Assembly: GCA_947243845.1 (NCBI GenBank)
Contig: CAMXIF010000005.1
Location: 1-64,000 of the forward strand
Reading direction: 5' to 3'
Length of the DNA: 64,000 bases
Source: an uncultured bacterium
GTDB taxonomy: Bacteria > Bacillota > Clostridia > Lachnospirales > Lachnospiraceae
Positions 49,269 to 58,464 of the stretch are shown here, in pieces (within the stretch, counting starts at the first letter, position 1; each line of letters starts with the position of its first letter). The notes under the pieces are model-generated. The model was given only the letters and a program-made list of their open reading frames with translations, was not told where the DNA came from and did no database searches. A program made the translations under genes and the position numbers.

Positions 49269-50567
49269 ATGAGCAGGTATATATTTCATATTGATGTCAA
49301 CAGCGCCTTTCTCTCCTGGAGCGCGGCATACAGAGTGGAGGTGCTGGGCGAAAAGGAGGATATCAGGCAGATACCAAGCATTGTGGGCGGAGATCAGGAG
49401 AAGCGGCACGGTATTGTTCTTGCCAAAAGTACGCCGGCGAAGAAGTTCGGGATTCAGACAGGGGAACCTGTTGTGGCGGCAAAGAGAAAGTGTCCTGGCC
49501 TGGTCATCGTGCCGCCCGATTATGGCCTGTATGTCACTTGTTCTAGGGCCTTCATCAAGATCTTGCAGGAGTACAGTGACCAGGTGATTCAGTACAGCAT
49601 TGATGAAGCCTGGGTGGTGTTTGAGGGATTTGAGAAGCTGTATGGCCGTGACCAGATGGTAACGCTTGCCTATGAGTTGAAGGACAGAATCAGGGACGAA
49701 TTGGGATTTACGGTAAATGTGGGAATTTCCGATAATTTTCTGCTGGCCAAGACGGCAGGAGATTTTTCCAAACCAGACAAAGTACACACCCTTTTTCCGG
49801 ATGAGATAGAACAGAAAATGTGGCCGCTGCCAGTCTCAGACCTGTTTCTTTGCGGCCGGTCGACTATGGAAAAGCTGTACCGGCTGGGGATTCGGACCAT
49901 AGGGGAACTGGCCTGTGCGCAGGAAGGTATGATTCATGCCCATCTCAAAAAACACGGACAGACCATACAGCGATTTGCCAGAGGCGGTGATCTGGATCCT
50001 GACATGATTTTTCATGAGGAAAATAAGGGTTATGGGAACAGTCTGACTGCTCCGGTGGATATTGTGACGGAGGAATATGCCAGGCATTTACTGCTTTCTC
50101 TCAGTGAGACGGTAGGGGCGAGGCTTAGAAGTGACGGTGTGATGATCGGGGTGGTCAGCGTGCATCTTACAACCTGTGAATTTCAGCGTATGAATAAACA
50201 GATGCAATTGGATTCTCCCACAAATACCACGGAAGAGATTTATGAGGCGGCTTGTCAGATCCTGAAAAAGATGTGGAATGCAAAGATACCTGTCCGACAG
50301 ATTGGCGTACATACTTCGAAGGTACAGGAGGATGCCGCCAGACAGTACAGCATTTTTGACATGATGAAGGACGATAAGCGGGAGAAGTTGGAGCAGCTGG
50401 ACAGGACGATAGACCGGATCCGTGAGCGATATGGGGAGGACGCCGTGTTTCGTGCCAGTTTCCTGAAGAGCAATGTATCCCATATGAGCGGCGGGCTGAA
50501 TAAGGAAAGACGCAGCGGGGTAACACTGGGAATCGATGTGGAAGGAGAAAAGGTCAGGAATCTGTGA
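49269..50567 (+). CDS. dinB: DNA polymerase IV (Y-family)
   Basis: IFHIDVNSAFLSWSA...YSIDEAWVVFEG...NVGISDNFLLAKTAGDFSKPDKVH. Confidence 0.93.
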   Translation: MSRYIFHIDVNSAFLSWSAAYRVEVLGEKEDIRQIPSIVGGDQEKRHGIVLAKSTPAKKFGIQTGEPVVAAKRKCPGLVIVPPDYGLYVTCSRAFIKILQEYSDQVIQYSIDEAWVVFEGFEKLYGRDQMVTLAYELKDRIRDELGFTVNVGISDNFLLAKTAGDFSKPDKVHTLFPDEIEQKMWPLPVSDLFLCGRSTMEKLYRLGIRTIGELACAQEGMIHAHLKKHGQTIQRFARGGDLDPDMIFHEENKGYGNSLTAPVDIVTEEYARHLLLSLSETVGARLRSDGVMIGVVSVHLTTCEFQRMNKQMQLDSPTNTTEEIYEAACQILKKMWNAKIPVRQIGVHTSKVQEDAARQYSIFDMMKDDKREKLEQLDRTIDRIRERYGEDAVFRASFLKSNVSHMSGGLNKERRSGVTLGIDVEGEKVRNL

Positions 50568-50612
50568 GAAGTTGACAGGAATTTTGGTGGTGGGATTGGA
50601 GAAACATGTAAT

Positions 50613-51209
50613 ATGTGCGGAAGATTTTATATAGACGATGAGACGGCCAGGGAAATCGAAAGAATAGCCAGAAAGATTGATCATAAGACGGCGAAGATGG
50701 GAGATGTCCATCCTTCGGAGCCTGCATTGATTCTGCGGGCAGATCATGACGACATGGTGGCGGAAGTGCTTAGATGGGGGTATGAGTCCGCGAGGAAGAA
50801 TACCCTGATCTTTAATGCCAGAAGTGAGACTGTGAGGCAGCGGCCGATGTTTCGTTCTGATTATGAAACGCACCGCTGCCTGATACCAGCCGATAAATTT
50901 TATGAATGGAAAGATACGGGGGAAAGGAAGAAAGAGAAGTATGAATTCTTTGTACCGGAGAGGATTTTGTATCTGGCAGGTATTTACCATAAAGACCCGA
51001 ATGGAGACCGGTTTAGTATTCTCACCAAAGAGGCGGAAGCGTGTATGACCGGGATACACAGCCGCATGCCGCTGATACTTTATCAGGAGGATATGGAGGG
51101 ATGGCTGTTTTCGGAAGCGGAGGCCGGGAAGCTGCTTGGCAGACATTTTACGGATTTGCAGAGGAAGAAGAGCGAAACAGATGGATATCAGCAGATGAGT
51201 TTATTTTAG
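50613..51209 (+). CDS. SOS response-associated peptidase (YedK/HMCES, SRAP)
   Basis: MCGRFY catalytic Cys2; FNARSETV; RCLIPADKFYEWK; IHSRMPLIL. Confidence 0.95.
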   Translation: MCGRFYIDDETAREIERIARKIDHKTAKMGDVHPSEPALILRADHDDMVAEVLRWGYESARKNTLIFNARSETVRQRPMFRSDYETHRCLIPADKFYEWKDTGERKKEKYEFFVPERILYLAGIYHKDPNGDRFSILTKEAEACMTGIHSRMPLILYQEDMEGWLFSEAEAGKLLGRHFTDLQRKKSETDGYQQMSLF

Positions 51210-51220
51210 AAAACAAGACT

Positions 51221-51264
51221 CCAAGAGAGCCGGGACAGCGTGTGATCTGTTCCGGCTCTCTTGG
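51221..51264. terminator. 13-bp perfect stem hairpin, no U-tract
   Basis: ccaagagagccgg ... ccggctctcttgg. Confidence 0.45.
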
Positions 51265-51352
51265 ATGATAATGCGAAAAAATTTGGGTTGTGCCTTGTGT
51301 ACCGGTATAGATTGCGGCTATAATGATAAGAACAAAATACAGGGGGACAATT

Positions 51353-52726
51353 ATGGAAAACAAAACAGAACGATTGGAATTCAGACTGGGAACTTTCGGC
51401 AGACTGATACCGCTTTTTACAGCCGCGGCTGTGATTTTATGGGCGGCCTGCAGTCAGTCTAATGTGAATGGTTATGTGATAGCCTTCTTTGCGGCGCTGG
51501 TTGTGGGAGCGCTTTTTGCAAAGGATGACAAGTGTTACGGAGAGGCTATCGTTTATGGACTATGTAAACCAATGTTTGCAGTCATCGTGCTGGCAGTGAT
51601 GCTGGCGGCGGTTTCCGGCAAGCTGATCTCGGCAAGCGGCATGGTACAGACCATCGCCGGGTATGTGGTGGCGATCGGCTTTACAGGCAGGCTGTTTGTG
51701 GCGGCCGCCTTTCTGATTACCTGCCTTTTGGCATTTTCCACAGGCACATCGGTGGGGACTTATTTTGTGGTGATCCCCATCTTGTTTCCGGTGGGTGTTA
51801 TGGCAGGTGTGGCGCCGGAGTATATGATCGGAGCCATCGTGTCGGGAGCAGCTTTTGGTGATAATCTGGGGCCGATTTCCGATACAACGATTGCGTCATC
51901 TTCCACCCAGCATGCAGATCTGGGAACGGTGGTCAGGACCAGGATGCGCTACAGTATCCCGGCGGCGTTAGGGGCGCTTGTGCTGTTCCTGCTTTTTACA
52001 AAGGCAGGGAGCGCTGGGCTTGTTTTGGAGGGAGCAGGAGAGGCAGCGGTTCGTCCCTTGAGTCTGGTGATGCTGGTGGTGCCGATTACCATTGTGGTTT
52101 TGTGTCTGATGCGCAGGCATCTGATTGCGGCCCTGTCCTATGGCATCCTCACAGGGATTGCGGCAGGACTGATAAGCGGTATTTACACGGTGACGGATTT
52201 GGTGGCCTTTCCGGGAGGGTTTACCGTGACCGGCCTGGTGACGGAGGCCATAGGCGGAACGGCAGGTACGGTGGCTATGCTGATAGCGGTATTTGCCCTG
52301 CTTGGTGTGATGGAAAAGAGTGGATTGTTTGAGGATGTGGGGGCGCTCTTGCAGCGTTTTGCCAATAGTGAGCGGAGTACGGAGGCAACGATCGTGCTTT
52401 CCACGGGGATTCTCAGTATGATTACGGGTGTTATTTCTGTAGCAATCGTAGCGTTGGGCGATTTGGTGAATGAGATTGGAGAACAGGCAGGCGTAGATCG
52501 TTACCGCAGGGCTAACCTTTTGGACTGTACGGGATGTGTGTTCTGCTTTTTGGCGCCCTGGACCGTACATTGTGTGATACCGGCACAACAGGCGGCTCAG
52601 TTCGGTGATTCGTTTGCAGTGGCGCCGGCCCAGATTCCTTTGGTTAATTATTATTCCATCTGTATGCTGGTGATACTGGTGATTGCTATCGTTACCGGCT
52701 ATGGGAGGCGGTCTCCAAAAGCCTAG
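51353..52726 (+). CDS. Na+/H+ antiporter NhaC family protein
   Basis: Polytopic; FSTGTSVGTYFVVIPILFPVG...GAIVSGAAFGDNLGPISDTTIASSSTQHAD. Confidence 0.9.
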   Translation: MENKTERLEFRLGTFGRLIPLFTAAAVILWAACSQSNVNGYVIAFFAALVVGALFAKDDKCYGEAIVYGLCKPMFAVIVLAVMLAAVSGKLISASGMVQTIAGYVVAIGFTGRLFVAAAFLITCLLAFSTGTSVGTYFVVIPILFPVGVMAGVAPEYMIGAIVSGAAFGDNLGPISDTTIASSSTQHADLGTVVRTRMRYSIPAALGALVLFLLFTKAGSAGLVLEGAGEAAVRPLSLVMLVVPITIVVLCLMRRHLIAALSYGILTGIAAGLISGIYTVTDLVAFPGGFTVTGLVTEAIGGTAGTVAMLIAVFALLGVMEKSGLFEDVGALLQRFANSERSTEATIVLSTGILSMITGVISVAIVALGDLVNEIGEQAGVDRYRRANLLDCTGCVFCFLAPWTVHCVIPAQQAAQFGDSFAVAPAQIPLVNYYSICMLVILVIAIVTGYGRRSPKA

Positions 52727-52842
52727 TCATGCGATGCCTAAATATTCCCCAGACACCGACTATTGTTTATAATAATGGTGAGGTGAACATTGAGAAATTC
52801 CAGGGCAGCAAAGAAACGTGGTCTAAGGGTTTCTGAATATTC

Positions 52843-52873
52843 CAGAGAATGTTCCCAAAGCGAACATTCTCTG
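52843..52873. promoter_or_regulatory. 12-bp perfect inverted repeat in the leader of the Spo0A-like gene
   Basis: cagagaatgttc-ccaaagc-gaacattctctg; could be terminator stem or operator. Confidence 0.45.
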
Positions 52874-52956
52874 CACAGATTGTGGATGCCATATAAGAGA
52901 TTGTAACAATCCGTGCATGGAAGTAATACAGTAAAAGGGGAAAACGGAGGAAACAA

Positions 52957-53475
52957 ATGGAGACTTTAAATGTGACAGCAACGCGGGATCAGGAGCAGTT
53001 TTACAGGATCATAAATAATCTGATAAGTACGAATAAGGAGTTTCAGATCATGATCACGGTTCCTTCCGGTGAGATGAATCAGGAGGCGCCGGCGGTCATG
53101 CCGACAGTGACAGAGACCGTGGCCAGGGATCTGGAGAAGGACGTGACAGATATGATTCATGAAATTGGTGTCCCGGCGCATATCAAGGGATATCAGTATC
53201 TGCGGGAAGCCATCATGATGTCGGTAACGGATGTGGAGATGCTCGGCTCGATCACCAAGATTCTCTATCCTACCATTGCGAAGAAGTATCAGACCACACC
53301 CAGCCGGGTGGAACGTGCCATAAGGCATGCCATAGAGGTGGCCTGGTCCAGAGGCAGGATGGAAACGCTTGACGCGCTATTTGGCTACACGATTAATACA
53401 GGCAAGGGAAAGCCGACAAACTCAGAGTTTATTGCTCTAATTGCAGATAAAATCAGATTACAATATCGCCGTTAA
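52957..53475 (+). CDS. Spo0A C-terminal DNA-binding domain protein lacking a receiver domain
   Basis: [102 protein letters not shown]; only ~60 aa precede it; RBS cggagg. Confidence 0.93.
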   Translation: METLNVTATRDQEQFYRIINNLISTNKEFQIMITVPSGEMNQEAPAVMPTVTETVARDLEKDVTDMIHEIGVPAHIKGYQYLREAIMMSVTDVEMLGSITKILYPTIAKKYQTTPSRVERAIRHAIEVAWSRGRMETLDALFGYTINTGKGKPTNSEFIALIADKIRLQYRR

Positions 53476-53580
53476 ATTTCAAAATAATCCTTTTATTGCC
53501 ACGTAAAATATTGTATACTATGGTATAAGAGATTTTGCGCTTACCTATGTGGGGTGGCAATTTATAACTGGAGGGTTATC

Positions 53581-55026
53581 ATGAAAAAAATCTTATTTGT
53601 TGCATCGGAGGGCGTACCTTTTATCAAGACAGGCGGGCTGGCGGATGTGGTCGGTTCTCTGCCGAAATGTATTGATAAGGAATATTTTGATGTGAGAGTC
53701 ATTCTTCCCAAGTATACCTGTATGAAGCAGGAGATGAAGGATAAACTCACATACAAGACACATTTTTATATGGATTTCCACTGGAAAGAAGAGTACGTGG
53801 GAATTCTGGAGGCTGAGGTAGACGGCGTGAAGTACTATTTCATTGACAATGAGAGTTACTTCAACGGTTTTCAGCCGTACAGCGACAACGCGCTGTTTGA
53901 GATAGAAAAGTATTCTTTCTTCTGTAAAGCGGCGCTGTGTATTCTGCCGGTGATCGATTTCAGGCCGGATCTGATTCACTGTCATGACTGGCAGACAGGT
54001 TTGATTCCGGTGTATTTGAAAGAGCGTTTCCAGGGGGGAGAGTTCTACAGAGGAATCAAGACGGCAATGACCATCCATAACCTGAAATTCCAGGGTAAGT
54101 GGAGTGTGAAAGAGGTTAAGGAGATCACAGGACTTCCCGGATATTTCTTTACGGCGGACAAACTGGAAGCATACAAGGATGCCAATCTCTTAAAGGGCGG
54201 TCTGGTGTATGCAGACGCGATCACCACAGTCAGCGATACTTATGCGGAAGAGATTAAGACAGCCTTCTATGGCGAGGGATTGAACGGTCTGTTATGTGCA
54301 AGGGCCGGAGATCTTCGCGGTATTGTGAACGGTATCGACTACGAGGAATTTAATCCGGAGACGGATAAAAATATTGAATTTAATTATAATGCGATTAATT
54401 TCCGCAAGGAGAAGATAAAGAACAAACGTGCCCTGCAGGCGGAACTGGGATTGAATCAGGACGACAAGACGATGCTGATAGGTATCGTGTCCAGACTCAC
54501 AGGGCAGAAGGGATTTGATCTGATCGCCTATGTGATGGACGAACTGTGTCGGGACAATGTGCAGATTGTGGTGCTGGGTACGGGTGAGGAACAGTATGAG
54601 AATATGTTCCGTCATTTTGACTGGAAGTATCATGGAAAGGTATCTGCGAATATATATTATTCGGATGCTCTTTCCCACAAGATTTATGCGGCCAGTGATG
54701 CATTCTTAATGCCGTCCTTATTTGAGCCCTGCGGTTTGAGTCAGTTGATGTCCCTGCGCTACGGCACGGTGCCGATCGTGCGTGAGACTGGCGGCCTGAA
54801 AGATACGGTACAGGCATATAATGAGTACGAGGGAAATGGAACGGGCTTTAGCTTTACCAATTATAATGCTCACGAAATGCTGGGGACGATTCGTTATGCG
54901 GAGCATATCTACTATGATAAGAAGCGTGAGTGGAATAAGATTGTAGACAGAGGCATGGCGGCAGATTTTTCCTGGCAGGTATCAGCGAGAAAATATCAGG
55001 AAATGTATGATTGGCTGATTGGATAA
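53581..55026 (+). CDS. glgA: Glycogen synthase
   Basis: MKKILFVASEGVPFIKTGGLADVVGSLPK...HCHDWQTGLIPVYLK...MPSLFEPCGLSQLMSLRYGTVPIVRETGGLKDTV. Confidence 0.97.
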   Translation: MKKILFVASEGVPFIKTGGLADVVGSLPKCIDKEYFDVRVILPKYTCMKQEMKDKLTYKTHFYMDFHWKEEYVGILEAEVDGVKYYFIDNESYFNGFQPYSDNALFEIEKYSFFCKAALCILPVIDFRPDLIHCHDWQTGLIPVYLKERFQGGEFYRGIKTAMTIHNLKFQGKWSVKEVKEITGLPGYFFTADKLEAYKDANLLKGGLVYADAITTVSDTYAEEIKTAFYGEGLNGLLCARAGDLRGIVNGIDYEEFNPETDKNIEFNYNAINFRKEKIKNKRALQAELGLNQDDKTMLIGIVSRLTGQKGFDLIAYVMDELCRDNVQIVVLGTGEEQYENMFRHFDWKYHGKVSANIYYSDALSHKIYAASDAFLMPSLFEPCGLSQLMSLRYGTVPIVRETGGLKDTVQAYNEYEGNGTGFSFTNYNAHEMLGTIRYAEHIYYDKKREWNKIVDRGMAADFSWQVSARKYQEMYDWLIG

Positions 55027-55046
55027 AAGAACAAAAAGATATTTGC

Positions 55047-55086
55047 GAAACGGAAATAATCCATGCAGATGGATTGTTTCCGTTTT
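55047..55086 (+). terminator. Intrinsic terminator downstream of glgA
   Basis: aaacggaaataatcca-tgcaga-tggattgtttccgtttt. Confidence 0.8.
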
Positions 55087-55173
55087 GTGCGCATAGTTTG
55101 ACTTTTCGTTCCCGGAAGGGTATAATAAAACATACTTTCTGTCCTGGAAGGTTCTGGTAAAGAAGATGAAAAG

Positions 55174-57555
55174 ATGAATCGTGAAACGAAAATATTTTGG
55201 CGAAAAAACATACTTTTTCTGTTTGTAGTACTTTTTGCACTGACGGCTCTTATTACGATAGGTTTCTATACTTACATCAGAGTCAGTATAGGCGTAAACA
55301 GAGGAAGCATTGGGTACTGTATGCAGGATGAGAAGCTGGTGGTTTCATGGCAGACGGTATCTGATAAAAATAGATACCGCTTTTCACGATATGATGAAGG
55401 AACCGGAGAATACATCTTTTGCGGTGAATATGCCGATGGCAGGGCAGAGTTGACTGAGATAACACCGTACGAAGAACTGACATTAAAGATGCAGGGGGTA
55501 CGGGCAATTCAGGTATGCGGGTATGACCGGGAAATACTGGGGAAGCCGCGCATACTGACGGTAGTGCCGCAGAGACTGGACTGTCCGGTACTGACTAAAA
55601 CGGCGGATTTGGATAAAAAGTGTGTAAAGATCACATGGGATACAAAGCCGGGTGACAGGTACGAAATCTATCGCACCAACGAAGCAGGAATCTCAAAACT
55701 GTATACGGAGAGTGAAGCGGGCGAGATTGTATTCGACATGGAGGAACATGCGGAATTAGCTGGGAGAGAACAGGAAATAGGCGTTGCGGTTCGCACGGTA
55801 CGCCGTATGGATGATTACATGCTCTACAGCGTTATCTCTGATCCGATTGCGGTCAGCCGTGTGGATTTGATGGATGACGAGGTGCGCCTGACATATGAAG
55901 AAAATGGAGAACTGTGTTATATACTGAACTGGCAGGAAAGTAAGAGTGACCGGTATGAGTTGCAGGAATGGTCTTTTGAGACTGAGGAATGGATCAGCAG
56001 ACAGGTATATCAATGGTCAGATTCCTTGTCTTATGATACGGGACGGCTGCCTTCCGGCACGAAGGTGCGATTTCGTATCGTCACGGATAACGATGCCGGA
56101 TGGCGTGATGGGGAAGGGGTTACAGATGCGCTTTCTGAAGTGACGTTTCGAACCCGGACTTCGCCTGTCTACTGTACGGTCTGGCCGTTGACAGCGCTGG
56201 ATATTTCTGAGGATTCTGCCGGGGAGAATGTGACAGGGCAGGTGCCTGCCGGAACAACTCTATGTGTTCTGGAGGAGGCAGAAGGGCGCTTTCTGGTACG
56301 GTATGGAGAGCAGTACGGTTATATTGATTCCCAATATTGTCTGATCGATCTTGCGGAATATCTGGGAAATCTTTGTCAATATCATATTACGAACAGCTAT
56401 TCCTCTATTTTTCGGGTACATGGGTATGATATTCCTGAAGTGACGGATGGCGTGATAGCAGGATATGAAAATATTCATATGGGAGATGGCAGGATGCTGG
56501 TTCCCTATTTATATCCTTGTGCGCAGAGGCTGTATCAGGCAGCGCTTTGTGCGGAAGAGGATGGTTATATCCTGTGTATTTATGACGCCTTCCGTCCGAA
56601 CGAGGCGACCAGGTATCTTTATGATGCCACGGAAGTCATATTGGATCAGCCGGTTCCGGATACAGAGGGCGGGGAAGACGTAGAGGATGAAGAAGCGGTT
56701 GAGGATGCTGAGGCCGCAACGGAAGAAGCTGACAAAGCAGATATTGGAACGGAAGAAACGATAGAAGATGAAGAGGCCGCAGGGGACAAAGAGACAGAGG
56801 AGAAGGTGAAGCTGTTACTGGAGGAACTTGCGCCTGAATCGATAGAGAGTATAAGAGGATTGTCTGAAGAGGGATTGACGATATTTTATGTTTTCCCGCA
56901 GGAATCCTTGGCGTTCATAGGCGGTGCAATGCCTGAGAATCCGGATGAGGATGCTGCCGTGGACAGCGCGTCTGTGGTATCACTTCTGACACCGGAGGAT
57001 CTGCTTTTGCTGCAGGGGATGGCCGAAGGGGACATTCCGGTTCTAAAGGAGATGCCGTGGGAGGAAGTGTTGGTACTGAAACGGTATCTGGATCATACCA
57101 TGACCTATCGTGGGGTGATGACGGACAACAGGTTCCGGCTGGGCAGTTTTCTGGCACAGGCGGTATCTACTCATAACAGAGGGATTGCTTTGGATCTGAC
57201 TCTGGTCAGGGCAGCATCGGGGCAGGAACTTCAGATGCAGTCAGAGATGCATGATCTAAGCTGGTATTCCATCCCGGCACAAAACAATGAGAATGCCGAT
57301 CTTCTGGCATACTATATGGAAGGGGCAGGATATCATGGCATCTCATCGGAATGGTGGCATTTTCAGGATGATGAGACCAGGAATCGACTGCAGTTGGGCT
57401 ATATGGAGAAAGGAGTTTCTCCGGAAGGCTGGAAAAAGGATGCGCAGGGCTGGAGATATCGCCTGGCAGATGGCAGTTACTATTATACCGTTACGGTTAT
57501 GATAGATAATAAAGAATGTACTTTCAATGAGGGGGGCTATCTGGTTGAAAAGTAG
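55174..57555 (+). CDS. Cell-surface M15 (VanY-type) peptidase with acidic insertion
   Basis: YDAFRPNEATRYLYDA ... STHNRGIALDLTLV ... SSEWWHF; N-terminal TM; C-terminal GWRYRLADGSYYYT wall-binding-like segment. Confidence 0.8.
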   Translation: MNRETKIFWRKNILFLFVVLFALTALITIGFYTYIRVSIGVNRGSIGYCMQDEKLVVSWQTVSDKNRYRFSRYDEGTGEYIFCGEYADGRAELTEITPYEELTLKMQGVRAIQVCGYDREILGKPRILTVVPQRLDCPVLTKTADLDKKCVKITWDTKPGDRYEIYRTNEAGISKLYTESEAGEIVFDMEEHAELAGREQEIGVAVRTVRRMDDYMLYSVISDPIAVSRVDLMDDEVRLTYEENGELCYILNWQESKSDRYELQEWSFETEEWISRQVYQWSDSLSYDTGRLPSGTKVRFRIVTDNDAGWRDGEGVTDALSEVTFRTRTSPVYCTVWPLTALDISEDSAGENVTGQVPAGTTLCVLEEAEGRFLVRYGEQYGYIDSQYCLIDLAEYLGNLCQYHITNSYSSIFRVHGYDIPEVTDGVIAGYENIHMGDGRMLVPYLYPCAQRLYQAALCAEEDGYILCIYDAFRPNEATRYLYDATEVILDQPVPDTEGGEDVEDEEAVEDAEAATEEADKADIGTEETIEDEEAAGDKETEEKVKLLLEELAPESIESIRGLSEEGLTIFYVFPQESLAFIGGAMPENPDEDAAVDSASVVSLLTPEDLLLLQGMAEGDIPVLKEMPWEEVLVLKRYLDHTMTYRGVMTDNRFRLGSFLAQAVSTHNRGIALDLTLVRAASGQELQMQSEMHDLSWYSIPAQNNENADLLAYYMEGAGYHGISSEWWHFQDDETRNRLQLGYMEKGVSPEGWKKDAQGWRYRLADGSYYYTVTVMIDNKECTFNEGGYLVEK

Positions 57556-57582
57556 ATTCTGAAAAACAAAGGAGAAAACGAC

Positions 57583-58443
57583 ATGAAGAAGAATCGATTT
57601 TTAACAGCAATTTTATGCATGGGCCTGGTTTTTGGTACCGTGGCCATGCCTGTACAGGCGGCGCCCAAAGGCGGATTTGTGGCAACAGAAGAAGGCACCA
57701 AATGGCAGAACAGTGATGGGAGTTTGGCAATTAATACCTGGGTTGAAGCGAACGGGCACAAGTACCATACAGATGAGAACGGGGTGCTTCAGACAGGACT
57801 GATCAAGATAGATGAGCAGATCTTTTATTTCTATAATACAGGGGAAGCAGCCACTGGCTGGATCACATTGGGAGCGGACTGCTATTATTTCGATGCTAAT
57901 GGTGTAATGGCACAGAATACAGTCGTAAACGGCTGTACGGTGGGCGCCAATGGAAAGCTGCAGAAGGCGCTGGACGAAGAAGGGAAGGCTAAACAGACTG
58001 ACTTGGTGGCAGGCATTCTGGCATCGACTGTGACACCGGGTATGACAGAAGAAGAAAAACTGCTTGCATGTTATAACTACGTGATCAATGCCAGCGGTTA
58101 TAAGAGAACCTACGAGACACCGACAGCAGACTGGACTGGTCAGTTTGCCTGGGAAATTCTGTCCTCAGGGGAGGGCAACTGTTTCCGTTATGCGGCAGCT
58201 TATGCCAGCCTTGCCAAAGGACTGGGGTATGATGCGAGGGTAGCGACAGGATATATCGGCAACAGAAAAGGCGGCCTTTCTCCGCATGGCTGGACAGAGG
58301 TACGGATTGGCGATACCTGGTATATTTTTGATACGGAAATGCATGATGCCAAAAATGGCAAAAAGAATTATTTCTTTAAGACATATGAGACATATCCAAG
58401 CAAGCCGCTCAAAAAAGAGGCTGACTGGCCGGTATATTTTTAA
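57583..58443 (+). CDS. Secreted transglutaminase-like protein with N-terminal cell-wall-binding repeats
   Basis: Signal peptide; GTKWQNSDGSLAINTWVEANGHKYHTDENG, ATGWITLGADCYYFDANGVM; core GEGNCFRYAAAYASLAKGLGY...HGWTEVRIGDTWYIFDTEM. Confidence 0.85.
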   Translation: MKKNRFLTAILCMGLVFGTVAMPVQAAPKGGFVATEEGTKWQNSDGSLAINTWVEANGHKYHTDENGVLQTGLIKIDEQIFYFYNTGEAATGWITLGADCYYFDANGVMAQNTVVNGCTVGANGKLQKALDEEGKAKQTDLVAGILASTVTPGMTEEEKLLACYNYVINASGYKRTYETPTADWTGQFAWEILSSGEGNCFRYAAAYASLAKGLGYDARVATGYIGNRKGGLSPHGWTEVRIGDTWYIFDTEMHDAKNGKKNYFFKTYETYPSKPLKKEADWPVYF

Positions 58444-58464
58444 GTGACAGGGAGAAGAGGATAG

